This document shows positions 1-9,107 of a stretch of 64,000 nt of DNA, piece after piece; the first letter of the stretch is position 1, and each line of letters opens with the position of its first letter. Source of the DNA: JASSUD01 sp031963415 (GTDB lineage Bacteria; Pseudomonadota; Gammaproteobacteria; Burkholderiales; Burkholderiaceae); contig JASSUI010000001.1 of NCBI GenBank assembly GCA_031963415.1, forward strand, positions 2,728,001 through 2,792,000. The letters are read 5' to 3'. The position numbers were made by a program, and so were the translations under genes. Under the pieces are notes generated by a model. The model was not told the origin of the DNA, searched no databases, and worked only from the letters and a program-made list of their open reading frames with translations.

Positions 1-165
1 CCGAATAACAAAACGCAGACTATATAACGCAGAAATCGCCCATTAAAATCGCTGCGTAACCGTCAATGACTAGCCATCATTAATCGCTAAGAAAATTTTT
101 CCCAGCTTAATATCGCCCCTTGCTTAAAGATCAACGGCCTACATCAACTGAGAATTGAAGGATAT

Positions 166-1302
166 TTAAATTGATGTGGTAAGGCGCTGATACACAGCTT
201 CTGTCTGCTGCACGAACAATTCTTTCCCAAAATGTAGCTCACTTTTGCGCCGTGCCGCTTCACCCATTGCTTGTAAATTTTCAGGATTGCCTGTGATTTT
301 CATTAGCAGGTTTGCGAGCGTATCCGGATCACGCTGCGGGACAACCCAACCGTCTGTGCCATCAGAGATGTTCTCGGATAAACCAGCATAATTTGTAACA
401 ATAACCGGCTTACCCATTGCCATCATTTCACGGCACGCAAAAGAAATCGTCTCTACCCCATACGAAAGCACAAAGCCCATATCGAAAGCCGCAATACACG
501 GACGTACATCCAATAGGTTCTCCGCAAAAGTGACATGTTCGGACAGGCCAAGTTGAGCAACATCTTGCCGCTGTGCGGAACTTGGACTCTCCCCAGCGAT
601 TAAGATATGTATCCTTTTGCGCATTTGAATAGGTAGCTTTGCGACTGCTGACACCATATCAATCCACCCCTTGTACTCGGCAGTACCCGCAACGCTTCCT
701 ACAATACATTTACCCACATGTTTAGGACCGACCATTTGCAATCGCACCTCTTGCGAGGCTTCGGCGCTAAAAGGGCGGAAATGATCTAGATCCACCCCAT
801 TTGCGACAATCGATATCTCTCGTTGAGCATAAGGCGTCCCCGCAAGCAGTCCGCTAGTGTGTCGTGAGACCGCGATGATGTGATCAGTTGCATATTTCGC
901 TCGGAGGCAACTACCAAAATGTTTGCCAACAGGTAGCGAATTATGCTTTGTATAGACCACTCGCGGTCTCTTTCCATTTAAACCAAAGAGCGAGTACATC
1001 ACCAAACGATGATCGGGCGAACCATTCACGTGCACAATGTCGAAGCGCTCTTTTTCAAATATCGTACGCAATCGCTTGCGCGCGCTAAGTATCTCGCCCA
1101 ATTCCTTCGGTAGTTTACTTGGGAAAGGCATATCGACTACATGAACGTTAGGAACAGCTTGGCAAACCCGGTACAGTTTGCTCGTGGGCGGAGCTGCAAC
1201 CCATATCTTGTGACGTGTCCCCAATGACTCGGCTAGACTCGCTATATAGGTGGTATGGCCGCCGCCCTGGCCTACGTGGAAATTTGTATAGAGAATCTTC
1301 AT
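166..1302 (-). CDS. GT4-family glycosyltransferase
   Basis: A 378-residue protein with the two-lobed GT-B layout of family 4 glycosyltransferases, which move a sugar from a nucleotide sugar to a cell-surface glycan or lipid. The N-terminal lobe opens with ILYTNFHVGQGGGHTTYI, a glycine-rich acceptor-side loop. The C-terminal lobe has the donor-site region GVETISFACREMMAMGKP followed by TNYAGLSE, the usual E-x7-E type arrangement, and an ISDGTDGWVVP motif. There is no signal peptide or membrane segment, so it is cytoplasmic or peripheral. The start codon overlaps the stop of the upstream PIN toxin gene by one base (TAATG), so the two are translationally coupled. An LPS or exopolysaccharide role is inferred; the acceptor cannot be told from sequence. 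Confidence 0.85.
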   Translation of the reverse strand: MKILYTNFHVGQGGGHTTYIASLAESLGTRHKIWVAAPPTSKLYRVCQAVPNVHVVDMPFPSKLPKELGEILSARKRLRTIFEKERFDIVHVNGSPDHRLVMYSLFGLNGKRPRVVYTKHNSLPVGKHFGSCLRAKYATDHIIAVSRHTSGLLAGTPYAQREISIVANGVDLDHFRPFSAEASQEVRLQMVGPKHVGKCIVGSVAGTAEYKGWIDMVSAVAKLPIQMRKRIHILIAGESPSSAQRQDVAQLGLSEHVTFAENLLDVRPCIAAFDMGFVLSYGVETISFACREMMAMGKPVIVTNYAGLSENISDGTDGWVVPQRDPDTLANLLMKITGNPENLQAMGEAARRKSELHFGKELFVQQTEAVYQRLTTSI

Positions 1303-1736
1303 TAACGTTTCTCCCCCCCACCTAAAAAGTCTGCCGCATTAAAAGGATTAAACACAGGTACTTCAAAACGTTCAAAATCCCGAACTTTTCGAGTGACAAC
1401 AGTGAGCTTATGCACAAGGATGCAGGCTGCAATCATGGCATCTTCATAAATAGTCTCTGATTGCCGGTGCATCAACTTTGCCCATAGTCGAAAAACTGCA
1501 GCATCCATAGATAATACGTTGTGGGTAGCGCTGACTTGATCCGCCCATGCTTCTATCGAAGCTGCTTTAATAGCATCTTGCTCGCGTGTGATTTCAATGC
1601 CTGCTTGAATTTCACCGAGTGTTACAGCACAGATATGGAGATCGGCATCGGCGACTTTTTCAAGCCATGCTACCACTGCCCCATGTGGACGAATTCTGCG
1701 TAATTCCGAAATAACGTTAGTATCAAGAAGAAACAT
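1302..1736 (-). CDS. PIN-domain ribonuclease toxin (VapC/FitB type)
   Basis: A 144-residue single PIN domain. The N-terminus FLLDTNVISELRR carries the first catalytic aspartate; later acidic positions are the glutamate in TLGEIQAGIEI and the aspartates in YEDAMIAA and VRDFERF, matching the acidic quartet that binds the metal in VapC/FitB RNases. It follows the antitoxin gene by seven bases and overlaps the downstream glycosyltransferase by one base. Family knowledge: such toxins cleave tRNA or mRNA when freed from their antitoxin. All visible catalytic positions are kept, so it looks functional. Confidence 0.87.
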   Translation of the reverse strand: MFLLDTNVISELRRIRPHGAVVAWLEKVADADLHICAVTLGEIQAGIEITREQDAIKAASIEAWADQVSATHNVLSMDAAVFRLWAKLMHRQSETIYEDAMIAACILVHKLTVVTRKVRDFERFEVPVFNPFNAADFLGGGEKR

Positions 1737-1743
1737 GACAACC

Positions 1744-2001
1744 TTACAAAGAAGTAGCTACGCGACGTTTTGCTAATCCGCGTTTAGGTATCTCAAAATC
1801 AGTGCGGCCTTCATCCGACATTAATAGCTCCTTGAAGGTAGGGTGGCGCGACGTAATAAGCAAACGCTTCCATTGTTCAATAGAAACGAGCACAGCAGCT
1901 TCTTCTCCGCGTATGGTCACTATTTGTGGCCCATTGCTGATGCAGGTGTGAAGCAATTCACTAAAGCGAGCTTTAGCATTTTGTACAGGCCAAACATTCA
2001 T
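1744..2001 (-). CDS. Phd/YefM-family antitoxin
   Basis: An 85-residue protein whose first 50 residues fit the Phd/YefM DNA-binding fold: WPVQNAKARFSELLHTC, then VTIRGEEAAVLVSIEQWKRL. The C-terminal tail (TDFEIPKRGLAKRR) would be the toxin-binding part. The start is supported by a GGAGG Shine-Dalgarno six bases upstream of the ATG. It is the first gene of the pair and by family precedent represses its own promoter. Confidence 0.87.
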   Translation of the reverse strand: MNVWPVQNAKARFSELLHTCISNGPQIVTIRGEEAAVLVSIEQWKRLLITSRHPTFKELLMSDEGRTDFEIPKRGLAKRRVATSL

Positions 2002-2188
2002 ATGAAACCTCCAATGGCTAGTTATATGACTGGTTTATTGTGGCTTTGGTAATATTGCAAGCCTAGCCAATGATGTTGCGGCCGCTGACATTTTTAATGA
2101 CTGTACCTAAAACTGGGGCAGGACCAATGCCATGAAAAAATCTTGCTTCAAGCTGCTACGTTGTGCCAAAAAATGCCAAACGCAGAAG

Positions 2189-2215
2189 CAAAAAAACCCG
2201 CAGTGATGCGGGTTT
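2189..2215 (-). terminator. Intrinsic terminator of guaA
   Basis: Two perfect nine-base arms (2194-2202 and 2207-2215) around a four-base loop. Read on the minus strand they are followed by a run of Ts. It lies about 45 bases beyond the guaA stop codon. Confidence 0.85.
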
Positions 2216-2261
2216 CAGAGCAATTTTTACTTTTTGCTGCTAGCTATTGCTAGACGTCAAA

Positions 2262-3854
2262 TCATTCCCACTCGATAGTCGCAGGCGGTTTGCCTGAAAT
2301 ATCGTATACGACGCGATTGATACCGCGTACTTCATTAATGATGCGGTTAGACACTTGAGCCAGTAGCTCATGCGGTAAATACGCCCAAGTGGCTGTCATA
2401 AAGTCTTGCGTTTGCACGGCGCGCAGCGCGACAACGTATTCGTAAGTGCGTCCATCACCCATCACGCCTACACTTTTAACCGGTAGAAACACAGCGAATG
2501 CTTGGCTTGTAAGTTCGTACCAAGACTTTCCTGAGACAGGGTCGATTGTGTCGTAAAGCGCTTCGATAAAAATAGCGTCAGCGCGTTGTAGCAATCCAAT
2601 ATATTCACGCTTAACTTCGCCAAGGATACGCACACCCAAACCTGGCCCCGGGAAAGGATGGCGATAGACCATCGTTTCTGGCAAGCCAAGTGCTACGCCA
2701 AGTTCCCTCACCTCGTCTTTGAAGAGTTCTCGTAAAGGTTCAAGCAGTTTCAGATTTAAAGTCTTAGGTAATCCACCTACATTGTGGTGGCTTTTAATGA
2801 CTGCAGCGCCTTGATTATTACCACCCGCGGATTCAATGACATCTGGATAGATAGTGCCTTGGGCTAACCATTTAACTCCATTGGCTCCGCCTGCCAGTTT
2901 TTTTGCTTCTTGTTGGAAAACTTCAACGAACTCAGCGCCGATGATCTTGCGTTTTTCTTCTGGGTCGGTGACGCCGGCTAATTTTGCTAGGAAAGCCTCG
3001 CTCGCATCAACATGAATTACATTCACACCTAAGTGATTGGCAAATGTATCCATCACTTGCTTGGCTTCATTCAACCGTAACAACCCATGATCAACAAACA
3101 CGCAGGTTAGCTGTGAGCCAATCGCCCGTTGCAAAAGTGCCGCTGCGACCGATGAGTCAACTCCACCTGATAAACCAAGAATGACACCCTCTTCTCCCAC
3201 TTGTTGGCGAATTTGTGCGACAGCTTCTTCGATATAGTCACCCATTACCCAATCTGGTTTCGCTTTGCATAAATCCAGAACGAAGCGAGATAAAAGTACC
3301 GCACCTTGCGCTGTATGCGTGACTTCTGGGTGGAACTGAACGCCGTAAAAACCTCGCTCTTCATCTGCCATCGCAGCGATTGGACATGATTCGTTGGCGG
3401 CTATTAAGTTAAAGCCGGGCGGCATCTGCGTGACTTTATCGCCATGACTCATCCAGACCTTTAGCATGCCATGGGTATCTAAGCGGAAGTCTTCGATTCC
3501 CGCAAATAACTGCGAATGGCCATGCAAACGCACCTCCGCGTAGCCAAACTCGCCTGTTTGGCCTGTTTCAACTTGTCCACCAAGTTGTTTGGCCATCGTC
3601 TGCATGCCGTAGCAAATGCCAAGCACTGGCACACCTAGCGTGAAAACCGCTTGTGGCGCGCGAGGGGTAGATTCTGTTGTTACCGAATTAGGACCGCCTG
3701 ACAAAATAATGCCTTTAGGGGCAAATTCGCGCACAAAAGCATCATCAACATTCCATGGATGAATTTCACAATAGACATGCAGCGCCCGAATACGGCGCGC
3801 AATAAGTTGCGTAACTTGAGAGCCAAAATCGAGAATAAGAATTTTGTCGTGCAT
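2262..3854 (-). CDS. guaA: GMP synthase (glutamine-hydrolysing)
   Basis: A 530-residue GMP synthase converting XMP to GMP with ATP and glutamine in the cytoplasm. The N-terminal class I amidotransferase domain has the nucleophile elbow GICYGMQ near residue 82 and the catalytic pair in QFHPEVTH. The ATP-pyrophosphatase domain begins with LGLSGGVDSS. The C-terminal dimerisation domain has HPFPGPGLGVRILGEV and ends in GKPPATIEWE, so the protein is complete. It follows guaB by about 70 bases on the same strand, but an intrinsic terminator lies between them. No strong Shine-Dalgarno is visible. Confidence 0.98.
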   Translation of the reverse strand: MHDKILILDFGSQVTQLIARRIRALHVYCEIHPWNVDDAFVREFAPKGIILSGGPNSVTTESTPRAPQAVFTLGVPVLGICYGMQTMAKQLGGQVETGQTGEFGYAEVRLHGHSQLFAGIEDFRLDTHGMLKVWMSHGDKVTQMPPGFNLIAANESCPIAAMADEERGFYGVQFHPEVTHTAQGAVLLSRFVLDLCKAKPDWVMGDYIEEAVAQIRQQVGEEGVILGLSGGVDSSVAAALLQRAIGSQLTCVFVDHGLLRLNEAKQVMDTFANHLGVNVIHVDASEAFLAKLAGVTDPEEKRKIIGAEFVEVFQQEAKKLAGGANGVKWLAQGTIYPDVIESAGGNNQGAAVIKSHHNVGGLPKTLNLKLLEPLRELFKDEVRELGVALGLPETMVYRHPFPGPGLGVRILGEVKREYIGLLQRADAIFIEALYDTIDPVSGKSWYELTSQAFAVFLPVKSVGVMGDGRTYEYVVALRAVQTQDFMTATWAYLPHELLAQVSNRIINEVRGINRVVYDISGKPPATIEWE

Positions 3855-3877
3855 GAGCGTAGCTGGGAGGTTTTTAG

Positions 3878-3910
3878 AAAAAATTAAGCAGGCGTTTAAA
3901 ACCTGCTTAA
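3878..3910 (-). terminator. Intrinsic terminator between guaB and guaA
   Basis: Perfect nine-base arms at 3884-3892 and 3902-3910 with a nine-base loop; on the minus strand the stem runs directly into six Ts (complement of 3878-3883). It lies between the guaB stop and the guaA start, so it would end or attenuate guaB transcripts before guaA. Confidence 0.75.
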
Positions 3911-3923
3911 ATATTGATGAATT

Positions 3924-5384
3924 TCAATCAACTTGGTAATTAGGCGCTTCTTTCATGATCTGTACATCATGAACATGGGACTCGCGCATGCCAGATGCAG
4001 TGATTTCAACAAAGCTACCCTTTTCATGTAACTCTTGAATAGTCTGGCAGCCGCAGTAACCCAAACTTGCACGCACACCACCAATCAACTGAAAAATAAT
4101 TCCGTTGACACTTCCTTTATAAGGAACTCGTCCTTCGATACCTTCTGGCACCAACTTATCAACATTGGCTGAACTATCTTGAAAGTAGCGATCTGCTGCA
4201 CCTTCTTTCATCGCACCGACTGAACCCATGCCTCGGTACGATTTGTAAGAGCGTCCTTGATACAGGAAAACTTCACCCGGAGCTTCTTCGGTGCCGGAGA
4301 ACATACCGCCCATCATCACGCTTTGGGCGCCCGCTGCAAGTGCTTTTGCAACATCTCCTGAATAGCGAATACCGCCATCGGCAATCACTGGCACATCTGA
4401 GCCAGCTAACGCTTCGTATACGTTTGCAATCGCAGTAATTTGCGGCATACCTACACCGGCAATAATACGTGTTGTGCAAATTGAACCTGGCCCAATTCCT
4501 ACCTTAACGCCGTCTGCACCGTGTTCAACCAATGCTTGCGCAGCTGCACCGGTAGCAATGTTGCCGCCTATCACATCAATTTGTGGAAAGTTTTGTTTAA
4601 TCCAGCGCACTCTTTCAAGTACGCTTTGACTATGACCATGCGCTGTGTCAACTACGATTGCGTCAACCCCCGCCTGCACTAACAATTCAACCCGCTCTTC
4701 ATTATCGGGGCCCACGCCAACAGCCGCTGCTACCCGTAGCTGACCGTGTTGATCTTTACAGGCTAATGGATGCTCAGTCGCTTTCAAAATATCTTTAACG
4801 GTGATTAAGCCACGCAACTCAAATGCTTGATTAACCACTAACACGCGCTCAAGTCGATGTTCATGCATCAATTCTTTAGCTTTCGCGAGAGGCGTGCCTT
4901 CTTGCACGGTAATCAGCCGCTCACGTGGCGTCATAATGGTGGTGATAGGCGCATTTAAGCGGCCTTCAAAGCGCAGATCTCGATTCGTTAAGATACCAAC
5001 TAGCTTTGTTCCTTCAACCACCGGAAAGCCAGAAATACCATATTGTTCAGCAAGCGTTAACGCATCCTGTACTTTGGCTGTGGGTGGCAAAGTAATCGGA
5101 TCACTTACCACACCCGCTTCAAAGCGCTTAACCTTTTTCACTTCGCTCGCTTGCTGAGCCGCTGATAAATTTTTATGAATAACACCGATACCCCCCTGCT
5201 GCGCCATTGCAATGGCTAGCCTGGCTTCAGTGACCGTATCCATCGCCGCTGAAACCAAAGGTATATTTAAAGAAATACGGCGGGTAAATTGAGTTTTAAG
5301 GGAAGTATCACGGGGAACAACTTTCGAAAAAGCTGGCACAAGCAGCACATCGTCGAAAGTAAGAGCTTTTTGAATCAGACGCAT
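3924..5384 (-). CDS. guaB: IMP dehydrogenase
   Basis: A 486-residue IMP dehydrogenase, the NAD-dependent step from IMP to XMP that commits purines to guanine nucleotides. It shows LTFDDVLLVPAFS at the N-terminus, two CBS domains at about residues 90-205, the catalytic loop GIGPGSICTTR with the active-site cysteine, and the flap YRGMGSVGAM. I place the start at the internal ATG giving MRLIQKALTFDDV; the longer frame adds six residues (MPTGWV) not expected for the family. It pairs with guaA downstream. Confidence 0.97.
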   Translation of the reverse strand: MRLIQKALTFDDVLLVPAFSKVVPRDTSLKTQFTRRISLNIPLVSAAMDTVTEARLAIAMAQQGGIGVIHKNLSAAQQASEVKKVKRFEAGVVSDPITLPPTAKVQDALTLAEQYGISGFPVVEGTKLVGILTNRDLRFEGRLNAPITTIMTPRERLITVQEGTPLAKAKELMHEHRLERVLVVNQAFELRGLITVKDILKATEHPLACKDQHGQLRVAAAVGVGPDNEERVELLVQAGVDAIVVDTAHGHSQSVLERVRWIKQNFPQIDVIGGNIATGAAAQALVEHGADGVKVGIGPGSICTTRIIAGVGMPQITAIANVYEALAGSDVPVIADGGIRYSGDVAKALAAGAQSVMMGGMFSGTEEAPGEVFLYQGRSYKSYRGMGSVGAMKEGAADRYFQDSSANVDKLVPEGIEGRVPYKGSVNGIIFQLIGGVRASLGYCGCQTIQELHEKGSFVEITASGMRESHVHDVQIMKEAPNYQVD

Positions 5385-5614
5385 AACCCATCCTGTAGGC
5401 ACAAAGATGGATTATACGTGATAGCGTAATATTGTAAGAATATTATGATGAGAGTTTGAGGAGTATCTTCATTAGAGGCGGCGATTGATTGCATCTCTGT
5501 TGAGAGCCCCTAGCAACAGGATAATTAACTACATATTTTTTAGGGTTAATGTGAATGTACTGTCTAACCGCAGCATTTCTTGTGACGAAGCCTCCAAAGA
5601 GATTTTCTATTAAT

Positions 5615-5959
5615 TTATGTATAAGTGCGTTTAGCGATCCATTTACGCCCTTCTTTAGAACCCCCTGCCCGGGCTTTAGCTACACGCTGCTGCCGTGCTA
5701 ACTTCGGCTCAATTTTTAGCGGCCTATAAATTTCCACCCGATCATGCATCATTAACGCCGTCTGAAGCGATTTGAGCTTGCCAAATATCCCCACTTTTTG
5801 TTTAGACAAATCAATTTCTGGATGCAGTTTAAGTAGACCTGAAGCTTCTATCGCTTGCTGCACCGTGGCATCAGCTGGCAATTTCACCTGTAAAAGGGTT
5901 TGATGCCCAGCTAATGCATAGCAAACTTCGACTTCAATAAGCGAGGGATTTTCTTGCAT
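5615..5959 (-). CDS. rnfH: RnfH-family ubiquitin-like protein
   Basis: A 114-residue protein of the RnfH/UPF0125 family, a beta-grasp fold. Typical features are EVEVCYALAGHQTLLQVKLP, then ATVQQAIEASGLL and KVGIFGKLKSLQTALMMHDRVEIYRPL. The C-terminal tail is basic (KARAGGSKEGRKWIAKR). In Burkholderia it usually sits beside ratA and guaB; here guaB is kept but ratA is absent on the far side. Its exact function is not established even in model bacteria. Confidence 0.88.
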   Translation of the reverse strand: MQENPSLIEVEVCYALAGHQTLLQVKLPADATVQQAIEASGLLKLHPEIDLSKQKVGIFGKLKSLQTALMMHDRVEIYRPLKIEPKLARQQRVAKARAGGSKEGRKWIAKRTYT

Positions 5960-6244
5960 GGTATTTTTTACTAACCTTTATACGCCTTATTGAGCGACAC
6001 TATGTTTCGCAGCAAATGCAAGTCGCACTAGCAGCAAAAATGCTTGTTGTCCTTAAAATCATATAGAAACACTTTGACGCTCATCTTTGGCCTACATTCA
6101 GAGCAAATGAAATAACTTGAATAAGGATATTAACACCCACGCACTTGCCGGAGTATTAGCCACAAGGTTAATGTGCTAATACTAAACATGTACTTTCTTA
6201 ATACAAAGCACCCAGTAAAATGCTTTTATTTCAATCAAAAAATT

Positions 6245-7279
6245 ATGCCTACTTCTGCTCCTTCTTCCAGCCAAACTATGCCTCATGCAAATCCATTTGA
6301 CGCGCTGCGCAGCGGTGGCGCTTTTACAGTGCTTGATCAATTTGATGTGATCGAAGCTAGCGGTATCGATGCCACTACTTTCTTACATAATCAATTAACG
6401 CAGGATGTAAAAAATCTTTCCCCTAATCAGGCTCAGTTAGCAGGGCTATGTTCGGTTAAAGGACGGCTGTTAGCATCATTTCTTTTTTGGCATACGAACG
6501 AAACGATTCAGTTGATGCTGCCATCTGATCTGCGAGCTGATGTACAAAAACGTCTATCGATGTTTATTTTGCGCAGCAAAGTCAAATTAAATGACACCAC
6601 ATCAAAGCTTGCACTAATAGGATTGATGGGGAATGTCGAACCTATTCTTGCGTCGCTCTTCCCTACGATACCGCAAGCTAAGTATGAAAAAGCGGAAAGT
6701 GCAGCTGGCACATTGATCCGCTTAACTGATGTCTCTAGCACCCTGGTCGATGCCGCACCTACCACGTTAGGGCCTACACGTTATCTATGGATTACAACAC
6801 AAGAAGCTAGCGACGTTCATACCGCGTTACTTGCCTCTCATTTAACTCGCGTGCCTTCCACTGTTTGGGACTGGTGCGATATTCAAGCAGGGATTCCACG
6901 CATTACACAAGCCACTCAAGAAAAATTTGTTCCACAAATGGTTAATTTTGAATTAATTGGGGGGATTAATTTCCGTAAAGGCTGTTGGCCAGGTCAAGAA
7001 GTGGTAGCGCGCTTACAGTTTCGTGGAGTGGTCAGACGGCGTACATTCCTTGCTCATATTGAATTTGCTCAACCTGGAGTTGAAATCTACCACTCAGAAG
7101 AACCAAGCCAAGCCTGCGGCATCATTGTTAATGCAGCACCTGCGCCAACTGGAGGTGTCGATTGTTTAGTGCAATTACAACTTAGCATGCTCAAGCAAGG
7201 CGTACTTCATGCAGGCAGTGCTGATGGCCCTATACTTGAATTGCTATCACTGCCTTACGAAATACCAGAAATGGCATGA
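6245..7279 (+). CDS. ygfZ: YgfZ/GcvT-like folate-binding Fe-S maintenance protein
   Basis: About 344 residues, homologous to the aminomethyltransferase fold. The diagnostic YgfZ motif is present as FRKGCWPGQEVVARLQFRG, with the conserved cysteine in KGC-x2-GQE. YgfZ proteins use a folate to help repair or assemble certain Fe-S enzymes. I choose the ATG at 6245 (MPTSAPSSS) rather than the first in-frame ATG at 6173, because the extra residues MLILNMYFLNTK are unlike the family; no strong Shine-Dalgarno decides it. Confidence 0.92.
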   Translation: MPTSAPSSSQTMPHANPFDALRSGGAFTVLDQFDVIEASGIDATTFLHNQLTQDVKNLSPNQAQLAGLCSVKGRLLASFLFWHTNETIQLMLPSDLRADVQKRLSMFILRSKVKLNDTTSKLALIGLMGNVEPILASLFPTIPQAKYEKAESAAGTLIRLTDVSSTLVDAAPTTLGPTRYLWITTQEASDVHTALLASHLTRVPSTVWDWCDIQAGIPRITQATQEKFVPQMVNFELIGGINFRKGCWPGQEVVARLQFRGVVRRRTFLAHIEFAQPGVEIYHSEEPSQACGIIVNAAPAPTGGVDCLVQLQLSMLKQGVLHAGSADGPILELLSLPYEIPEMA

Positions 7280-7301
7280 AATTTAGTCACGCTAGAAGGT
7301 T

Positions 7302-7336
7302 TGTATTTGCCGGCATAAACGATGCCGGCAAATACA
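7302..7336. repeat. Perfect 15-bp inverted repeat
   Basis: Arms 7302-7316 and 7322-7336 are exact reverse complements around a five-base loop, with GCCGGC in the stem, 23 bases after the ygfZ stop. No T-run follows on the plus strand, so it is either a weak terminator of ygfZ or another structured element. Confidence 0.7.
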
Positions 7337-7487
7337 TCGTTAAGAGAGGTAATATCAGCTGCATGACTAAAACTGAAGGCTGCCCTTCTGGCTACGATAA
7401 TTGCTACTACTTTATTAAAGAAGCTAAGCTTCTTGTATTTGTTCTCTTCAAAAAAGCAAATTCATTGATTTCAAGTAAGGCAAAGCG

Positions 7488-7919
7488 ATGTCTGACACTA
7501 AGCCCTCCTCTCTTACTAAAAAAATAAACAAGACGGATACTGCGTGGCGCGAACAATTACCAGAAACAGCTTATCAAGTAACGCGTCAGGGGGCCACTGA
7601 ACGTGCTTTTACTGGTCAGTATTGGAACCACTGGGAAGATGGTATGTATCAATGCATCTGCTGCGGCGCACCGCTTTTTGAGGCTAATGCAAAGTTTGAT
7701 GCAGGGTGCGGCTGGCCTAGCTTTGATCATCCTGTCACAGACGAGATAATCGAAGAAAAAGTCGATCACTCTCATGGCATGCTACGCACAGAAGTGCGCT
7801 GCCAAGCATGCGATGCACATCTTGGACATGTTTTTCCTGATGGCCCACCGACTACTGGTTTACGCTATTGCATCAATTCAGCTGCGCTACAATTCATGCC
7901 ACACGATAGTTCTAAGTAA
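7488..7919 (+). CDS. msrB: Peptide-methionine (R)-S-oxide reductase
   Basis: A 143-residue MsrB that reduces methionine-R-sulfoxide in proteins. It has WREQLPETAYQVTRQGATERAFTG at the N-terminus (family start region), the two zinc CxxC pairs (CICC and CQAC), GWPSF, and the catalytic cysteine in RYCINSAAL near the C-terminus. An AAGG Shine-Dalgarno lies upstream of the ATG. It begins the run msrB-yciB-bolA-ppiC, an order known from Burkholderia. Confidence 0.96.
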   Translation: MSDTKPSSLTKKINKTDTAWREQLPETAYQVTRQGATERAFTGQYWNHWEDGMYQCICCGAPLFEANAKFDAGCGWPSFDHPVTDEIIEEKVDHSHGMLRTEVRCQACDAHLGHVFPDGPPTTGLRYCINSAALQFMPHDSSK

Positions 7920-8025
7920 ATTTTGTATGATCTTTGAGGCTGCATTGCACAATCTAGGCAGCACCTTTTAAGCAGCAATTATTCAAACTTATAAAGCAGC
8001 AAGACATTCACTTAAGCAAAACACT

Positions 8026-8565
8026 ATGAAATTTTTATTTGATCTTTTCCCGCTGCTTCTATTTTTTATCGCTTTTAAGTTTTGGGGTATTTTTACGGCT
8101 ACTGCTACTGCGATTGTTGCAACCTTACTGCAAATTGTTTGGGTTGCGTGGCGCAAACGTCAGGTTGACACAATGCTATGGGTCAATTTAGCGGTGATTA
8201 CTGTATTTGGCGGTGCTACTCTCGTTTTTCATAACGAGGCTTTTATTAAATGGAAGCCCACCGTACTGTATTGGCTGTTCTCTATCGTGATGGTCGCGGC
8301 CCAACTTGGTTTTCGTAAAAATCCAATCAAAGGTATGCTGGGCAGTAAAATCATTCTACCTGAGCAGGTTTGGAATCACCTCAATTTAGCATGGGCCATT
8401 TTTTTTGTTGTGTTGGGTGGATTCAATCTAGTTATTGCTTATTATTTGTCAACCGAAATGTGGGTTAATTTCAAACTCTTCGGCTCTAGCTTATGCATGC
8501 TGATCTTTATCATTGGGCAAAGTTTTTGGTTAACGAAATATGTACGAGAAAGTTCAGAAGATTAG
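8026..8565 (+). CDS. yciB: Septation protein A / inner-membrane YciB
   Basis: A 179-residue inner-membrane protein with about five hydrophobic helices, starting MKFLFDLFPLLLFFIAFKFWGIF as is typical of YciB/IspZ. The conserved middle KWKPTVLYWLFS and LGSKIILPEQVWNHLN and the end WLTKYVRES are visible. The family is linked to cell-envelope synthesis and septation. It sits between msrB and bolA. Confidence 0.95.
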   Translation: MKFLFDLFPLLLFFIAFKFWGIFTATATAIVATLLQIVWVAWRKRQVDTMLWVNLAVITVFGGATLVFHNEAFIKWKPTVLYWLFSIVMVAAQLGFRKNPIKGMLGSKIILPEQVWNHLNLAWAIFFVVLGGFNLVIAYYLSTEMWVNFKLFGSSLCMLIFIIGQSFWLTKYVRESSED

Positions 8566-8663
8566 AGTAAAAAAAATCCGCTTAACCTAAAACAGACGCG
8601 TCACTGCTTCCAGCCTACTCCACATTTTTTGAATTTCATTTTGACTCAATCAAAAGCATCCCT

Positions 8664-8960
8664 ATGTCAAAACACCTTGATGACCCTATCGCCTTTATCA
8701 AAACCCGTATTAATGATGAACTTGCTCCTATTGAGCTAATTATTCAGGACGATAGCGCCAAACATATAGGGCATGCAGGTGCAGCTGACGGTGGTCACTT
8801 CAGCATCACTGTTATTGCTTCTGCTTTTGCTGGTAAATCTCAAGTGGAACGCCATCGCTTAGTTTATCAAGCGTTAGCTGACGCTATGCAAGCAGGTATT
8901 CATGCGTTAGCGATCACTGCTTATACCCCTGCAGAATTCAACGAACAAAAAAGATCATAG
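8664..8960 (+). CDS. BolA-family protein
   Basis: A 98-residue BolA-like protein. The fold is recognised from ELAPIELIIQDDSAKHIGHA, the GGHFSITVIASAF strand-helix, and the helix-turn-helix-like segment SQVERHRLVYQALADAM, ending in HALAITAYTPAEF. BolA proteins partner with monothiol glutaredoxins in Fe-S trafficking and can bind DNA. It lies between yciB and a secreted parvulin, as in Burkholderia. Confidence 0.93.
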   Translation: MSKHLDDPIAFIKTRINDELAPIELIIQDDSAKHIGHAGAADGGHFSITVIASAFAGKSQVERHRLVYQALADAMQAGIHALAITAYTPAEFNEQKRS

Positions 8961-8963
8961 AAC

Positions 8964-9056
8964 TTGTTTAAGGTTTTCCTAGGCGCCTTGCGCTGCCGCA
9001 GACAGTACAGCTAGTACGGCAAGGCAGCGTAAGGGCGCTAGGGAAAGCCTAAACAA
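8964..9056. repeat. Imperfect palindromic spacer repeat, copy 1
   Basis: Arms of about 34 bases (8964-8997 and 9023-9056) match in roughly 27 positions, and the loop contains GCAGACAGTAC and CTAGTACGGCAAGG. Further copies lie at 11749, 11848 and 13684. It fills the spacer between bolA and the parvulin gene. Confidence 0.8.
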
Positions 9057-9107
9057 CGCTCATAAAAGCAGCGATACAATCACTGCCAACCAGATAAGGA
9101 GCTTTAA

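Noticed and set aside
7276..7527. 83-residue frame between ygfZ and msrB
   Set aside because: Runs through the perfect hairpin at 7302-7336 and into the msrB start; no ribosome site or family pattern.
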